Origin: Xylaria sp. FL1777
Taxonomy: Eukaryota > Ascomycota > Sordariomycetes > Xylariales > Xylariaceae
DNA: 64,000 bases
Direction of reading: 5' to 3'
NCBI GenBank assembly: GCA_022578965.1
Contig: MU400563.1
Coordinates: 124,001 to 188,000 of the forward strand
The translations under genes and the position numbers were made by a program. A model generated the notes under the pieces. That model was not told the DNA's origin. It ran no database searches and was given only the letters and a program-made list of their open reading frames with translations. This document shows positions 23,164-34,673 of this stretch, piece after piece. Each line of letters begins with the position of its first letter. Positions within the stretch are counted from its first letter, which is position 1.

Positions 23164-26100
23164 TACTTTTCAAGAGGTACAAGTCAGGATGGCTTCAGAT
23201 GGAAAATCAGTCAGTCAAGTATACATAGAAACAGGAGGTTCGCACTGTTTCCTAGGTTGGCTGGAAGTCATATTTTTACGATGTGAGTTAATGAGGAGGC
23301 TTTTTGTTGCCGGCTCTTAGTCAACCCAACACATTTGCAGAGGAAATGAACTAACAATAGCCCTGTGATTTTAGGATATGTTGGTCTCTCTTAATCGAAA
23401 GATCATAGGAAGGGCAACTAGTGGGATTTGAAGAAGGTTTCATCTTGGAGGCGACGGATATGAAACGTCTTCCACATATCCCGAGTCCCTGATGAGCTCA
23501 GCATTCTTTGAGGAAGGTTCCTCACTCCTCGTGTCTCTGGTGCCTTTGTCATAGTTCGATCTTCTATGAAAGGATTTAGGGGAAATAAGGAAGTGAGTGT
23601 GGATTTTGAGTTAGGTATGGTTGCCGATGTACTAGTAACTGTCAGGTGATATAGTCACATATAGACCCCTAGAGTCTGTATAGTGGTCTTGGTATATATG
23701 TATGGGATATTCTCACCAGCTACTATTGGGAAGCCCTAGGACCCAATTGACCAATCTACACACACCCATATATGGCTACTGACCCCTTTCTACCTACTAC
23801 TATGTGACTCTAGGGCTATCTATTCACTCCGGGACAACACCTTCTGACAGTGTCTGTCACATAGTATTCCTAGTTGTATTCATTGACCTCATTTGATTTA
23901 CACTACATTACATAGCTGCCCAGCTTGTACTAACATAGCCCATCTATTCATCGGCAACAGCAAACCATCTGCAGGAGCCACTGACCCTACGTGTAATATT
24001 ACCAGGCACAATCCTAATTTAGTGTGTGTATAAGGCCGTCTCATCATGTACTCTTTAACATCCGTCCCAGGCATTTTGACTAAGCCTCTCCATGGATTCA
24101 TCTCAAGGGGGTATATCTCACATACCACACCGCTACCATCCACAAATCTAATTATGAGGGAAACTAAACCAACTACTCCCGCGGCCCGTCAAGTCGCTTC
24201 AGCGACTGTTCCCGGCCCCGAACTATTCCCGGGCCTATTAACTGCGTCGTTATAGCCCATCCTTCCATCGGGGGCGTTATTATCTGGCGGCTTTCCGGCG
24301 CCGAGCTCGAATAGCTCCGCATCCCAGATTCTTCTTCGGCTTTGGCACAACCATAGGAAGAGGGGGTGAGACCATACTCATTAGAAGAAGGGGTCGTAGA
24401 AGGGAGGCGGTATGAATAGCTGCTGAGAAATATGTGGGATACGGATATCTTAACTATTGGTTAATGAGTCTGTGGACGAAGAAATTTAGAAGCGCTATAC
24501 AAATGATGAAGAGTCTGTCTGGAAGCTTAGATATAGGCTTAAGAACATGGGAAAAGGCTTCTTAGACAATTCCACTGAGACATAACTTTCTAACATAGGT
24601 ATTTAGGAACTATCCCTCGGGTCTTGAGTTATGGCGCCGGAATGAACAAACTCTTGTACCATGTAGCCAATATCTACAAAGTACAACAAGATATTTTTTT
24701 GTTACCAGCAAGGCGACAGTACCTGTGAGTGCTTGTCTAGATCTCATGCTTATGGGCATTTTTTGGGTACTTCACCCTGAGTCTTACGCCAGACTCCTGA
24801 AGACGAAGGCTTTCAACTTGCCACTGCTACTATTAGAATAATGCTAGGCGAGAGCATGGGATTGAGCTGGCTGGCCAAAGAGCGCTGATGAAGTATCCCC
24901 TGAAGCTGAGAGTGAGGGCAAAAATGAGCCCCTATTTCTGGGAGTGACCATCATAGGTACCGGCGGTGTTCGCAATAGCTCTTACTTGGTGGCATATTTA
25001 GATATGCGTAAATGCATCTGCGCATAACTACTTTCCTATACAAACGGCTCTCATGAATGTACATCAATGCGAGAATGGTATCATTTTGATCAACTTCATA
25101 GGTTGAGCACTGAACACGTTATCAATATAATGATTAGCTGTCCCTCGGCGGGTGAGTCGTGGGAGGGGAGAGGGAGACGGTGCTTTGACTTTGAGTACGT
25201 GCCGCAGCACTTCAATACTACCGCGAGCTCACCATCGAAGTTGAATGAGGAAATTCTAGTTTACTTCTTTTGGTGTTGATAATCTCTCTTACCAGATAGA
25301 TAGCGTAGTCATGTATTACATTGTTCATTTCTCTGAAGTGTGCGTATAAATTACCTACTATGAGTAACCTCAGTGGTAAACCTAACGATATTTAATCACC
25401 CCTATTTTTCTGTGTCTATACCGGTTATCACTGCAGTTGAGTCTATACACCCCTAAAGCATAACTGATTCTGGCACACTTTGTTAATACACGTCTCTCAA
25501 ACCAGATATATCAGAACTCAGATATATAAGCGAAAGGTAATTTTCTGCACTTGGGAAATACCTCAGCTAGTGAAGCCTTCGATTCCACTGAGCACAGTTA
25601 CTGTGAGGCCTACCCCTTTTCAGACTATGGCTAGGCAACTAATTATTTCTGGGCATTTACTTGCAAACTTGGAATTAGTATGAGTTCCGAATTAAAGAAA
25701 AGAATTTGAAGTAGCACAATTGAGAAGAACTCGCTCTGGTTCATCAAACCTTGCCTTTGCACGTCGGGTAGGTGTCGCAATACGTTAGTTGCGGGAGAAG
25801 TGGAAGGACGTTCATTATCACCAGAATATCAAGAAATATGCACAAGAAGTAACATACATACTTCTTACACAAACTTCAGACAAATAGTAGACATATCATA
25901 AGCTTGAATATGCATCGCTTTGTGAGGGAGAATCACACTCATCACTGAATGACCCCTCTGCGTAGGCGGAGAGCTGAGCTCGCTAATTACAGCAAATAGT
26001 GCCCTGTTAGAGCTACCTAGGTAGTAACTTAGCGCTGTAGAGCTCTAGCACAATCATGTCTACACTACGCGTTCCATCTACCTAGCACCCAGACATGTCC

Positions 26101-26571
26101 CTAACCTCACCACGCTATCCGTCACGTATTTTGGAATTAATTTGGGGGCCATGTAAGTTATGTGAGAAAATACGATAGTGTATAGCATGACGCACGTTTG
26201 GATGATCGGCAGTAAGCATTCTTCATCCAGATAGGTGTGTGTTTTGGGCTGTGTGTTTGAGCCGTGGGGCGGTACTACCTACCTACGGTAGCGTAGGTAC
26301 CTACAAATGCACTGCGCCCCCTTTGTCCCAGCGGCATGCTACCTACCTATGTGGGTACATAGGTAGGGACCTAGTTTAGCACTGCTGGGACCTGCATCTA
26401 ACAGCACCCCCGCTTTACACTAACATTAATGCTCCTAACTGCTAGATTCTCAACGAACACTCGAACAACCAAAAGAAGACTGATCCACGCTTGGCAAATC
26501 GATTACATTGGTATATTGGCATTTCTAACGATTCCAACTCATTGAGTAGCAAAAAAGAAGTTTAGAAAAAC
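23164..26571. other. Gene-poor region left of the biosynthetic cluster
   Basis: No gene recognised in 3.4 kb. Only short frames with many stops are present. The right end (26270-26380) is dense in TACCTAC/GTAGGTA words and holds the methyltransferase promoter. The sequence looks like degraded or non-coding DNA bordering the cluster. Confidence 0.5.
26270..26380. repeat. Cluster of TACCTAGGTA-type palindromic words
   Basis: Several direct and inverted copies of TACCTAC / GTAGGTA / TACCTA within about 110 bp, able to form hairpins. Similar clusters occur near 34175-34245, 58800-58985 and 62540-62775 in this window. Confidence 0.6.
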
Positions 26572-27684
26572 ATGTCGGAAGAAAAACACGTCAACGACTG
26601 GAGCATCCTCCCCGAGAATGTCTTCAAGTTCATGGAGTCGCGCACGGCCTCCAACAGCGCCGTGTTCCTCCTCCCCACCATCAAGGAGATGAGGGAGAGC
26701 AACTCCCAGCTGAAATTCCTCGACGTGGGCTCTGGCGTCGGCTCTATGTCCGTCGAGTTCGCACAGCTTGTAGGCTCTGGGGGACATGTCACTGCCGTGG
26801 ATGTGAACCCCGTGGTCATCCCGCGGGGTCAGGCGCTCGCTGAGCAGCATGGTGTAAAGAATATCACGTTCGAGACTGCTAGCGGACACAAGCTGCCTTA
26901 TGAGGACGAGACGTTTGATATTGTTCACTGTCACCAGGTAAGCTGTCGTCTGTCATGCTTGAAGCGGCCGGTCATCAGAACTGAATGATACCAAACACTA
27001 TTCATGAGTCGGGGGCATGACAGCAACATCGACTCAAGACATTACCATTAACAAGGACTCCACGGAATGCAAGCTGACGATATAACAGGTCCTCACTCAT
27101 AACAAAGACCCGTGGGATATCCTCAAGGAGATGATTCGCGTCACAAAGCCAGGCGGCGTGATAGCTGCCCGCGAAGGCGACCTCGACACGGAGGTATTCT
27201 GGCCGCCAATTCCCGGAGTGTTGAAGTTCCATCACGAGTACGTCGCTGCCAGCACAGTATGTAGCTCATGAAACTGACATGACACCATCTAGCTTTGAGA
27301 TCAAGATAATCACGGACCGCGGCGGACACAGGGACGCAGGCAGGCAGCTCCTCTCGTGGGCTATGCGAGCGGGTGCGAAGCGGGTGCAGATCACGACGAG
27401 CTTCAGCACGTGGTCCTACACCGAGCCTGAAGACAGGAAGCTTTGGGGTGAGTAGTATCCTCGGACAATAATGGTTGGTGCGCATGATTGCTGACTCAGA
27501 GTGCTTGCGCTCAGCTTCGGGCATGATTGGCATTGCCCTCGGCCCCAATCTGCGGGAGAGTAACATCAAGGCTGGGGTCTCGGCCGCGGAGATGGATGAG
27601 ATGCGCGAGGGCTGGGCAGAATGGATGAAGCTGGATAATGCCGTGTTGGCGCAGATGCACGGCGAGGTCATCATTCGAAAGTAG
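26572..27684 (+). CDS. SAM-dependent methyltransferase (UbiE/Methyltransf_11 type)
   Basis: Exons 26572-26937, 27089-27237, 27293-27447 and 27500-27684 give 284 residues (introns 151, 55 and 52 nt). Motif I is LDVGSGVGSMSVEFA (from about residue 49) and motif II is VTAVDVNP. The post-motif segment LPYEDETFDIVHCHQ runs across the first splice, and motif III is IRVTKPGGVIAAREGD. The family fits small-molecule O- or C-methyltransferases similar to COQ5/UbiE. The last acceptor has an alternative 15 nt downstream that would shorten the protein by five residues. It is the leftmost gene of the polyketide cluster, convergent with the AflR-like regulator. A role in methylating the polyketide product is inferred from position; a primary-metabolic role is possible. 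Confidence 0.86.
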
Positions 27685-28104
27685 AGAGATAGATAGATAG
27701 ACGTACGTGATTACGGCCGGCTGGTACCGGACGAATGATCTCTTCGTAGTGTAGTAGGCAATTGCTTTGCCGAGACATGCAAACTGCCGCCACTATACGC
27801 CTCATCTGAGCTAATCGAGTGAGATTGAGTGAGAACTTACATATCCGAGTGAACTGATCTTACTATCCACATCTCGCATCTTGCATCTTGCATGTCGGAT
27901 TATGCCCGCCAGTTCAGCTGCAGCAAAAATAATCGTCTTACCTCTGACAAAACAACCAGTCTTATGCATTGTCGTAAAAGTAAGTGAGAAATAAGTTACA
28001 CAGTTAATAAGCAATCTATCTTTGTTAATGGCATGATTAATCGTATGGTTGAGAAATTATTTGGCCAGTGATTATGAAGTACGGTAAATAATCATCACCG
28101 CGTC
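27685..28104. other. Intergenic between convergent methyltransferase and regulator
   Basis: About 420 bp holding the two 3' ends. No further gene seen. Confidence 0.6.
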
Positions 28105-29565
28105 CTAATCTAGAAAACTATGCAGGCTCCTAATGTGATCGCGTAGTGACTCAACTACAGGTAATCCTCCTTGGCCCCCTAATACATCTACATTCCGCTG
28201 TAAGCTGATCAAACCAATAGCATCTACAAATAAACGTGTCTTGTCATCGCCGAACAGACCTACGCCATGGTATCCGGGCTTGTCAGTAGCCCGCCACGAC
28301 TCTGGAACTCCCAGCAATTGCTCCATAAGGGCAAGTTGGTGGGCTACGGTCTCGAGGAGAAGCTTAGTCTGCAATATACCGTGATGCACTTGAAATCCTG
28401 CTACTTCTATAGTAAACAAGGGTGTCGTCTGCTCCAGTGTGAAGTACTGAGAAGAGTGCGATGGAGAGGATGGAGAGGCTTGCGCTGACGTGGCGACCGA
28501 GTTACCGATTGAAAAGCGGCTGCAGAAATGGTGCAACATATTTTTGTACGTGGCCACGATAAGGAGGTATGCCGAGAGAACCTCTAGCTAGACGACCGTG
28601 CCAAGAAATGGTTTTATGCTTGAGGCGCTAATGCATTTACTTGGGAGAATGTGTTCCCCCGTTGAAGGAGTCCCGTCATGGTCGTAGGACTCTACGATTC
28701 TTATGAAATCCGCCGCGTCGCGCAGAATATCGCCGACATACTGAGATCCCCATTGGTCTAATCGCTCGGATGGTCGAGATCTCGGGCTTATGCTGTGCGA
28801 CGATAAGCTTATGCAGCGTGATGGCGGGCGTATGCTGTGTGACGATGGGCTTATGTTGTGTGACAATGGGCTGAAGGCTTGAGGATTTGAACCTGGCGGA
28901 CGATCTTCTAAGCGAGACGAAAGACGGAGATTCAGACGAGATAAGCGCTCGTCGCACTGCAAGATGCGAGGCGCGTGGGCTTCCACATGATTGGCAATTT
29001 TGGTTATATCTGAAGATGCCGACCCGGAGAGCATATTGCTATCATTGCAGGGGATGGGCTAAAACTCGAAGTTCATTGGCGAATTACCGATAGTCGAATA
29101 TTCTCTATCGTCGATATCGAGCTCTTCGTTACCTGGAAACTGACTCTCGCGGGGAGAAGAGGCATTCAGTGACCTCGAATCGAGAGTATTGGAAGAGTGA
29201 TAGAAGCTATTGCTGGGCATGAATAGATATTTTTCATACTCTCCACCTGGCTGTGGTGACATTTTTGGCAGAGAAATCTGCGTGGTGGCCATCGACACCA
29301 AATCAATAGGTTCAGTGCTCGTAGCTCTCTGCTCTGGCTTTGAGAGCTTTCGCAAATATCCGGATAGGCCACTCCTGTCATAGTGCCCATATGGGCGTTG
29401 AAAACTAGTGACACAATATACGCCTAATCTAGTACACCTGTTGCAGGGCTGAGTGGCAAATCCTCTACGTGGACAGGGGAGCTTATGCCCACGACAACGA
29501 TCGCATGCTGACCGCTTGGAGGTTGAGATTGTAGTCGTCGGATATGAGGAATCAGTTATAATCAT
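28105..29565 (-). CDS. AflR-like Zn(II)2Cys6 transcription factor
   Basis: Exons 29565-29088, 29009-28641 and 28583-28105 give 441 residues, close to AflR length. The binuclear zinc cluster reads CDRCRGHKLPC, then PRRGFATQP, then CNRCTRLGVYC at about residues 22-52. The C-terminal part contains LSAYLLIVATYKNMLHHF across the last splice, as in the AflR domain family. A TAG at 29061-29059 interrupts the first frame. A 78-nt intron (GTAATT..CTTCAG, 29087-29010) removes it and keeps frame. The alternative is a nonsense mutation, because sequence on both sides of the TAG is in the same frame. A Ser/Pro-rich stretch carries five heptapeptide repeats. By position it is the pathway-specific activator of the neighbouring PKS cluster. 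Confidence 0.82.
28768..28872 (-). repeat. 21-nt minisatellite encoding heptapeptide repeats in the regulator
   Basis: Five imperfect 21-nt units within the AflR-like gene encode SPLSHNI, SPSSHSI, RPPSRCI, SLSSHSI and SPRSRPS. The consensus is S-P-x-S-H-x-I. The repeat sits between the zinc cluster and the AflR domain. Confidence 0.8.
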
Positions 29566-30066
29566 GATAGTGACTCAAATGTGTACGGAGATCACCTGAC
29601 AACGAGAAAATACGCACGATGTGTCAGCGAACAAAATAGCGAAGCGAGAGAGCACTAACATATGGGGAATGTAACGTGGATAACGTAAATATCGAGGCAT
29701 TTTGGCAACATCATCTGCAGTTCGAACAAGGCTACACGTCTACTAAGCGGCCTATGCGAGTGATACAGAAACTTACAGGTGGCTTGATGACTGGCGGATG
29801 GGCGGTACGACCATCGACCGACCGCCGTATGCGCGACATCAAGCCTCATTGGCTTAATCATACGGATCTAGCCAATGCAACATGATAGACGGTAACAACA
29901 AAGTCGAATCCGCGGCCTGCATTTAAGGGATTGGGAGCCCTGTCCAAGTGTGATGGACAAGGCTCGCATGTGATTGATGAAGCGTTGAGGGGTCTCGAAG
30001 GACTGTCGTATAGATAGAATTCCTGAGAGGCTCTCAGGGTGTTTGGGAAATAGTCGATGACTCAGC
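29566..30066. other. Intergenic: regulator promoter and enoyl reductase 3' end
   Basis: 500 bp without a convincing gene. A 69-codon + frame at 29676 opens with GTG and has no family motif. Confidence 0.5.
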
Positions 30067-31432
30067 TTATACCTCGGCGATCCTGATTACGAGCTTTTGG
30101 CCCCTGACCTCTCCCCCCCGCAGCATCATCAACCCTTTGATAATACCGTCCCATTGCCCCTCAATCTGAAGGATGGGGTGATGCTTTACGGAGCCTGCAT
30201 CAAGCAGCAGCTGCATCTCTGCACCCCAGCGCGCATATAGTGTAGCGAGGGATGAACTTGCACTCCGGGTATAGGTTGCACTAGCCTCGGCCTCGGCCTC
30301 AGCTTCGGACGCTACATGAAAGTCACGGCCGAGAGCCTCGTATCCCATTACTTCTTTGACGCGGATAGCCCGCCGAGTGCGCCAATTATCTCGCAGGCTC
30401 TCTATACATGCATAACGGCCGCCCGTACGAGCTAATGCAGCAAAGCACGTCGCAACAGACTCGATGCTGGTGACACAATCAAATGCGTGCCGTATTGGGA
30501 CGCCCGCAAGCGCTCGAACGGACTCTGCGCAGGTGGGTGACGTGTAGGAACAAGTTGAGCTTGCCCCATACTCCGCGGCCAATGCCGCTGATTGAGGAGA
30601 GGTCACTGCGACCGGCAAATAGCCTGACCTAAAGGGTTTACCCGGCGGTCAGCAGATACTAATGTTCAACGGCGCGTCCCTTACGATGCAAGGCCTTTAC
30701 ACTAGCGCTCTCGGCATGTGTAGTGTCCACTAGCCTGAAGGATTTGGTGGCTTATTCGGATAGGTAAGGTACTTCCAGCAGTGCTGTAACGGTTGAAGAC
30801 TGGGGCAGTAACAGTAACAGGGTCACTCACAGCTTCAAGAGCTGACATGCCATTGTGCCGGTTGCAGTGGCAGCCCCGTAGATAAGCACAGGCTCCGACT
30901 GTGCCGTCGGTGTCGAGGGAAAGCCATCGAGCGCCAGAGCCTGCGGATCAGAGAGGGCGAGTCCCACCGTGCCCCAGCCAACAGCCCCCAAAGCAGCCCC
31001 TTGCAGGTCACTCCAAGCGTCTGGGATTCGCAGCAGTCGGCGACTGTCCACAGCGAGGAACTCAGCAAAGGACCCCTGAGGCCTCGATGCCGCGTCACTG
31101 GACTGCCCGTACGGGAACAACCCTCCACAAACCCGGGTTCCTTTCTGACACACCGCACTTGGGCCTGTCTTCACCACGATTCCACAAAAGTCACAGCCGA
31201 CCAAGCCGCCCGAGACGAAGAAGTTTGTTGGCATCTTGTAGTCGCAGTGGTTGAGTGCCACGGCCAAGACTCGAACCAGCACATCATAAGCGGTGGCCAA
31301 CGTGGGTACAGCAACATCACTCGCGACTGACAGAGGGAGAGCAGAGGCGGAGTCGCGGCCATGATCGGTCTGTATAATGGCTGTTTGAAACTGTCGGGCT
31401 GTCACGTCGTCGCAGTAAGCCATGTCGATCAA
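30067..31432 (-). CDS. Trans-acting enoyl reductase (LovC-type MDR)
   Basis: Exons 31432-30831 and 30628-30067, with a 202-nt intron, give 387 residues of the medium-chain dehydrogenase/reductase superfamily. An N-terminal GroES-like part (LNHCDYKMPTNFF, GCDFCGIVV) precedes the nucleotide-binding loop IYGAATATGTMACQLLKLSG, which spans the splice. No structural-zinc cysteine cluster is present, as in LovC and related trans-ER proteins. Such enzymes reduce the enoyl-ACP intermediates of highly reducing PKSs that lack their own ER domain. The PKS at 39321 is exactly such an enzyme, so pairing is strongly suggested. A poly-Ala/Glu insertion (ASEAEAEAEASAT) in the C-terminal half is an oddity. The long intron could hide a mis-modelled short exon. 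Confidence 0.88.
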
Positions 31433-32679
31433 GCTAACGGAGTTCTCCTCGTGGTCGTATGTATAGCATAGTCTAGAGGTATACTCGTACGGGAGGAGGA
31501 CCTCCTCGTACGGTACTCTCTTCAGAGGACAAATGGCATTACATAAGATGTGGTTTGGGCGCTATACTTACATGTACTAGGGCGAGTGCGTATTAGTGTA
31601 GTAGCGAGGGTGAGAATCCTAAGGGATCACTGCGACCCTGCACTGACATCATTTCGGGTCGTCGATCTAACTGGGAACAAATGCCGACAGGATATTACTA
31701 TGGACACTATACTACAATGCGGTAGGCTCGTACGTTAGGTTCTGACAGCACATGGCGAACTAACTGTAAAATGTAGGATTTATGCAAAAGTCCATGGTCT
31801 TCTGTCCATGGATTGGAGATGGTGGATGTTGATGTGGAAGGAGGAGAGGAGATGATGGATAGCATGGAGCCACCGTGAAGGGTCCTCTTACTAAGGTAAT
31901 CCACCTTACGCAGTATCCACCTTCCCAGAAATGTGGCATTATACTATACCGGTATACCGGTACTAGTGGTACTACCTAGTGTATCTTATCTGTCCGCATG
32001 TAATATTAGCCACGTGCAACTTTGATTGAATCGGAGCAAGGTACTTACTCCTTAATGGGTCTTAGATATACCGTACTGGTATTCAGTAATATTCGGTGTA
32101 CTAGAAGTTAGAAAGAAAAGGGGAATATGCGCGGACTTTTTTTCTCAGCCCTACAAGGGTACACCAATGGTATGGTGTGGGAGAGCTGCCATGTCAAATC
32201 CTATTTTCCAATCTCGTATGCTAGGCAAGTACTTGCATGTGCCTAGAGAGCTTAGGTACTTCAGATGCATGCAGCAGGCATCTACGTACGCTGTATAAGC
32301 TGTCACCAACAGCCTCGGCACTACCTAGAGACCATGAACATTCCCCAGTTTGCCCTAGAGCCCTTTCATTCCGCTTGGTTGACTAAACTACCGAGGTAGT
32401 TATCGTGGACAGGCACTTTGTTCTTTTAAACTATCTACTTACGCATATGTAACCTACTGTAAGTACTTAAAGTACCTAGTGTGCTAGCAATGAAGCTATA
32501 CTTACTACCTGCTTACTTAGGTAGGCAAACTATTTTGAAACATGCAAATAAGCTTTCTAGACTAGCGTAGACGGTTGCAAGTGCATCGACGGATTCCCTT
32601 TCTCGGCAGCACCACGTCAATTTAAACGTACTGCTTAATCGGGATAAGGCAGATAGGGGGCGATCAGATGGAGACCCAT
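31433..32679. other. Intergenic: enoyl reductase promoter region
   Basis: 1.2 kb with no gene recognised. It contains GTATACCGGTAC and TACCTAGG-type palindromic words and the 3' flank of the SDR gene. Short frames lack support. Confidence 0.5.
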
Positions 32680-33885
32680 TCACAGATAGGCCTTGATCTG
32701 CTCATCGCACCATTCCCAGAACTTGCTTGTGCCCCCTGTGCCCCCTTCACTCTCCGGCAATGTGGCTTTAGGCAGGTCTTCTCGCAGAGGGAGAATCCTC
32801 CCAAAAGGCCCGACTGAGCATAGTAAGTATGTGACTAGTCTAGAAAGAGAGAAAAGTGAACAGGTCGGAGATGACTCACCCAGGGTTTTGGATACGTCAG
32901 CAGCCGCGGCTTCAGGGGAGAAAGCAGCATACAGCTCAGTGATGGCACCACGGACTGCAGGGTAGCAGACCAGCCTAGCGATAAGCTTAATTAGGAACGG
33001 CTGGTCTCGAGCGAGCTGGGTAGTCAAGTTGCCCGGGTTAATTGGCACACTGACGATGCCGTCATCTTTGTAGCGACGGGAATACTCCACTCCCAGCGCC
33101 CACACACCGGCCTTGCTGAGCCCATAGCGCTCCTCGGAGTCCTTGGCAATGTGATAATCTAGGTTGTCAGTCGACAGGCCGACGTCACGATGCGCGCTGA
33201 GCTCCAGAGCATACGAGCTAAGCCAGACGACGCGGACGCTGTGCGGGAGCGACGCCTTTGCCGTGGCGATGAGGGTAGGAGTCAGAAGCTTTGTGAATAG
33301 ATGGGTCCCTACGCAGTTTGTGCCGAGGGCTAATTCATAGCCTTGCGCTGTCTTGAGAGGAGGCTCAACGGGTGCAACCATGGTTCCTGCATTGTTGAAG
33401 AGCGTATGAAGGCTGCTCTCCTGTGCCAAGAAGCTCTCTGCGGCAGCCTTGACGCTGACGAGATCGGCCAGGTCGAGTTGAAAATAGACCAAGCTTCCCG
33501 TGGATGAGGGCGCTAGGGCTTTGATATCTTTGATGGCTTGCTGGGCCTTGGCCTCAGAACGGGCTCCCACGTAGACCTATTGGCCGAGTTAGGCATGCTC
33601 TGTAGTCATCGTGGAGGAGACAGTCCAGCTAGATTGGTGTCCCGCCACCAAGTGAGGGGCCGACCGGGAGCTGGTGGAGGTGGGGTGCACCGTAGATAGT
33701 TAGGAGACCAAGGCTTCACCAACCTTCGCATTCTTCTTATAGAGCAAGTTCGCGACCTCCTTGCCAATGCCCGAGTTAGCGCCCGTGACAATGTACGTTT
33801 TACCGGCCAGGTCCGGAATATCCCGCTCAGTAAACGTGGGCGTGGGCGGGAAGAAGTTGGTCCAGACGTTCGATAGTGACGGCAT
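32680..33885 (-). CDS. Short-chain dehydrogenase/reductase of the cluster
   Basis: Exons 33885-33724, 33576-32880 and 32813-32680 (introns 147 and 66 nt) give 330 residues. The cofactor motif TGANSGIG lies near residues 33-40, NNAG near 115, and the catalytic serine in VVWLSSYALE with tyrosine in YGLSK. The product resembles fungal retinol-dehydrogenase-like SDRs. The second intron is a multiple of three and lacks stops, so an unspliced frame of 296 codons stays open. Splicing gives VSKTLVGPFGRILPLREDL, the usual family sequence. It lies in tandem with the enoyl reductase and divergent from the FAD oxidase. It likely reduces or oxidises a carbonyl/alcohol of the polyketide (inference). Confidence 0.88.
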
Positions 33886-34673
33886 GGTGATTGATGGGAT
33901 AAGGATAAGGGTAAGGGTCTAGGCACAGTCAGTCAGTGATGAGAGGATGGATCCTGAGGAGATTTGGAAGAGTGGTGAGAGGGCAAGGCCTCAGCTGATT
34001 ATTAAAGGGAGCATTGGCTGATGTGCGTGTCGCTAATTTAAAAATGCCAGGGCGCTGTAGTTCAGCAGTTCAGTACACATACTGCAGTGCTGCAGTAGGT
34101 ACTGTAGTTGACCAGTGGCCATTGCTATAATTGGGACCAACCACGCTCACCACGTTGAGTAGTGCACGTACTTTAAGGTAGTATCTATAGGTACCTACTT
34201 AGGTACGTCTTTCGTACCTGACCCAGTGGTAGGTACCTACCTGTATTTGGGTGTCATCCAACAGCACATACGCCACGCTATAATACGCAGTATCTATTTT
34301 CTTGTCAATCTGCTGGAACTACACAACTGTCTCTACACTGCCTACATTCCCTACACCAAAAAGTTAAAATTAACTGAACTGCCGGCGGAAGAGGCTATGC
34401 GCCGCTTTCAGCTTAATGACTGTGAACTAGGTAGGGGACAATTGCCGCTTAGTACACTTTAATGAGGTTTAAGCAGTCGGGAGGAACAGCACCCCAGCTT
34501 AGCACAGGGCCAGGCAGACTCCTTACCCAGTCTATGGGATTCTCATATAAGACTTGTCGTTTAGCTGCCCATGGGCCCCCGTAGACGTTGTAGATAGCGA
34601 ATTTGGATTCAATTTACCTTCGATTTACCTTGTGTGTGGATGCAGTGCTCTCTTCGGCTGCGCCAAGAACAGC
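33886..34673. promoter_or_regulatory. Divergent promoter region between SDR and FAD oxidase
   Basis: About 790 bp between facing-apart starts, with a TACCTACTTAGGTAC-type cluster near 34175-34245 and a TATA-like word at 34546. Co-regulation of the two cluster genes is likely from the arrangement. Confidence 0.55.
34546..34550 (+). promoter_or_regulatory. TATA-like element of the FAD oxidase
   Basis: ATATAAGA context about 125 bp upstream of the ATG at 34674. Confidence 0.35.

Noticed and set aside
30901..31254. 117-codon + frame
   Set aside because: Antisense shadow of the enoyl reductase exon 1.
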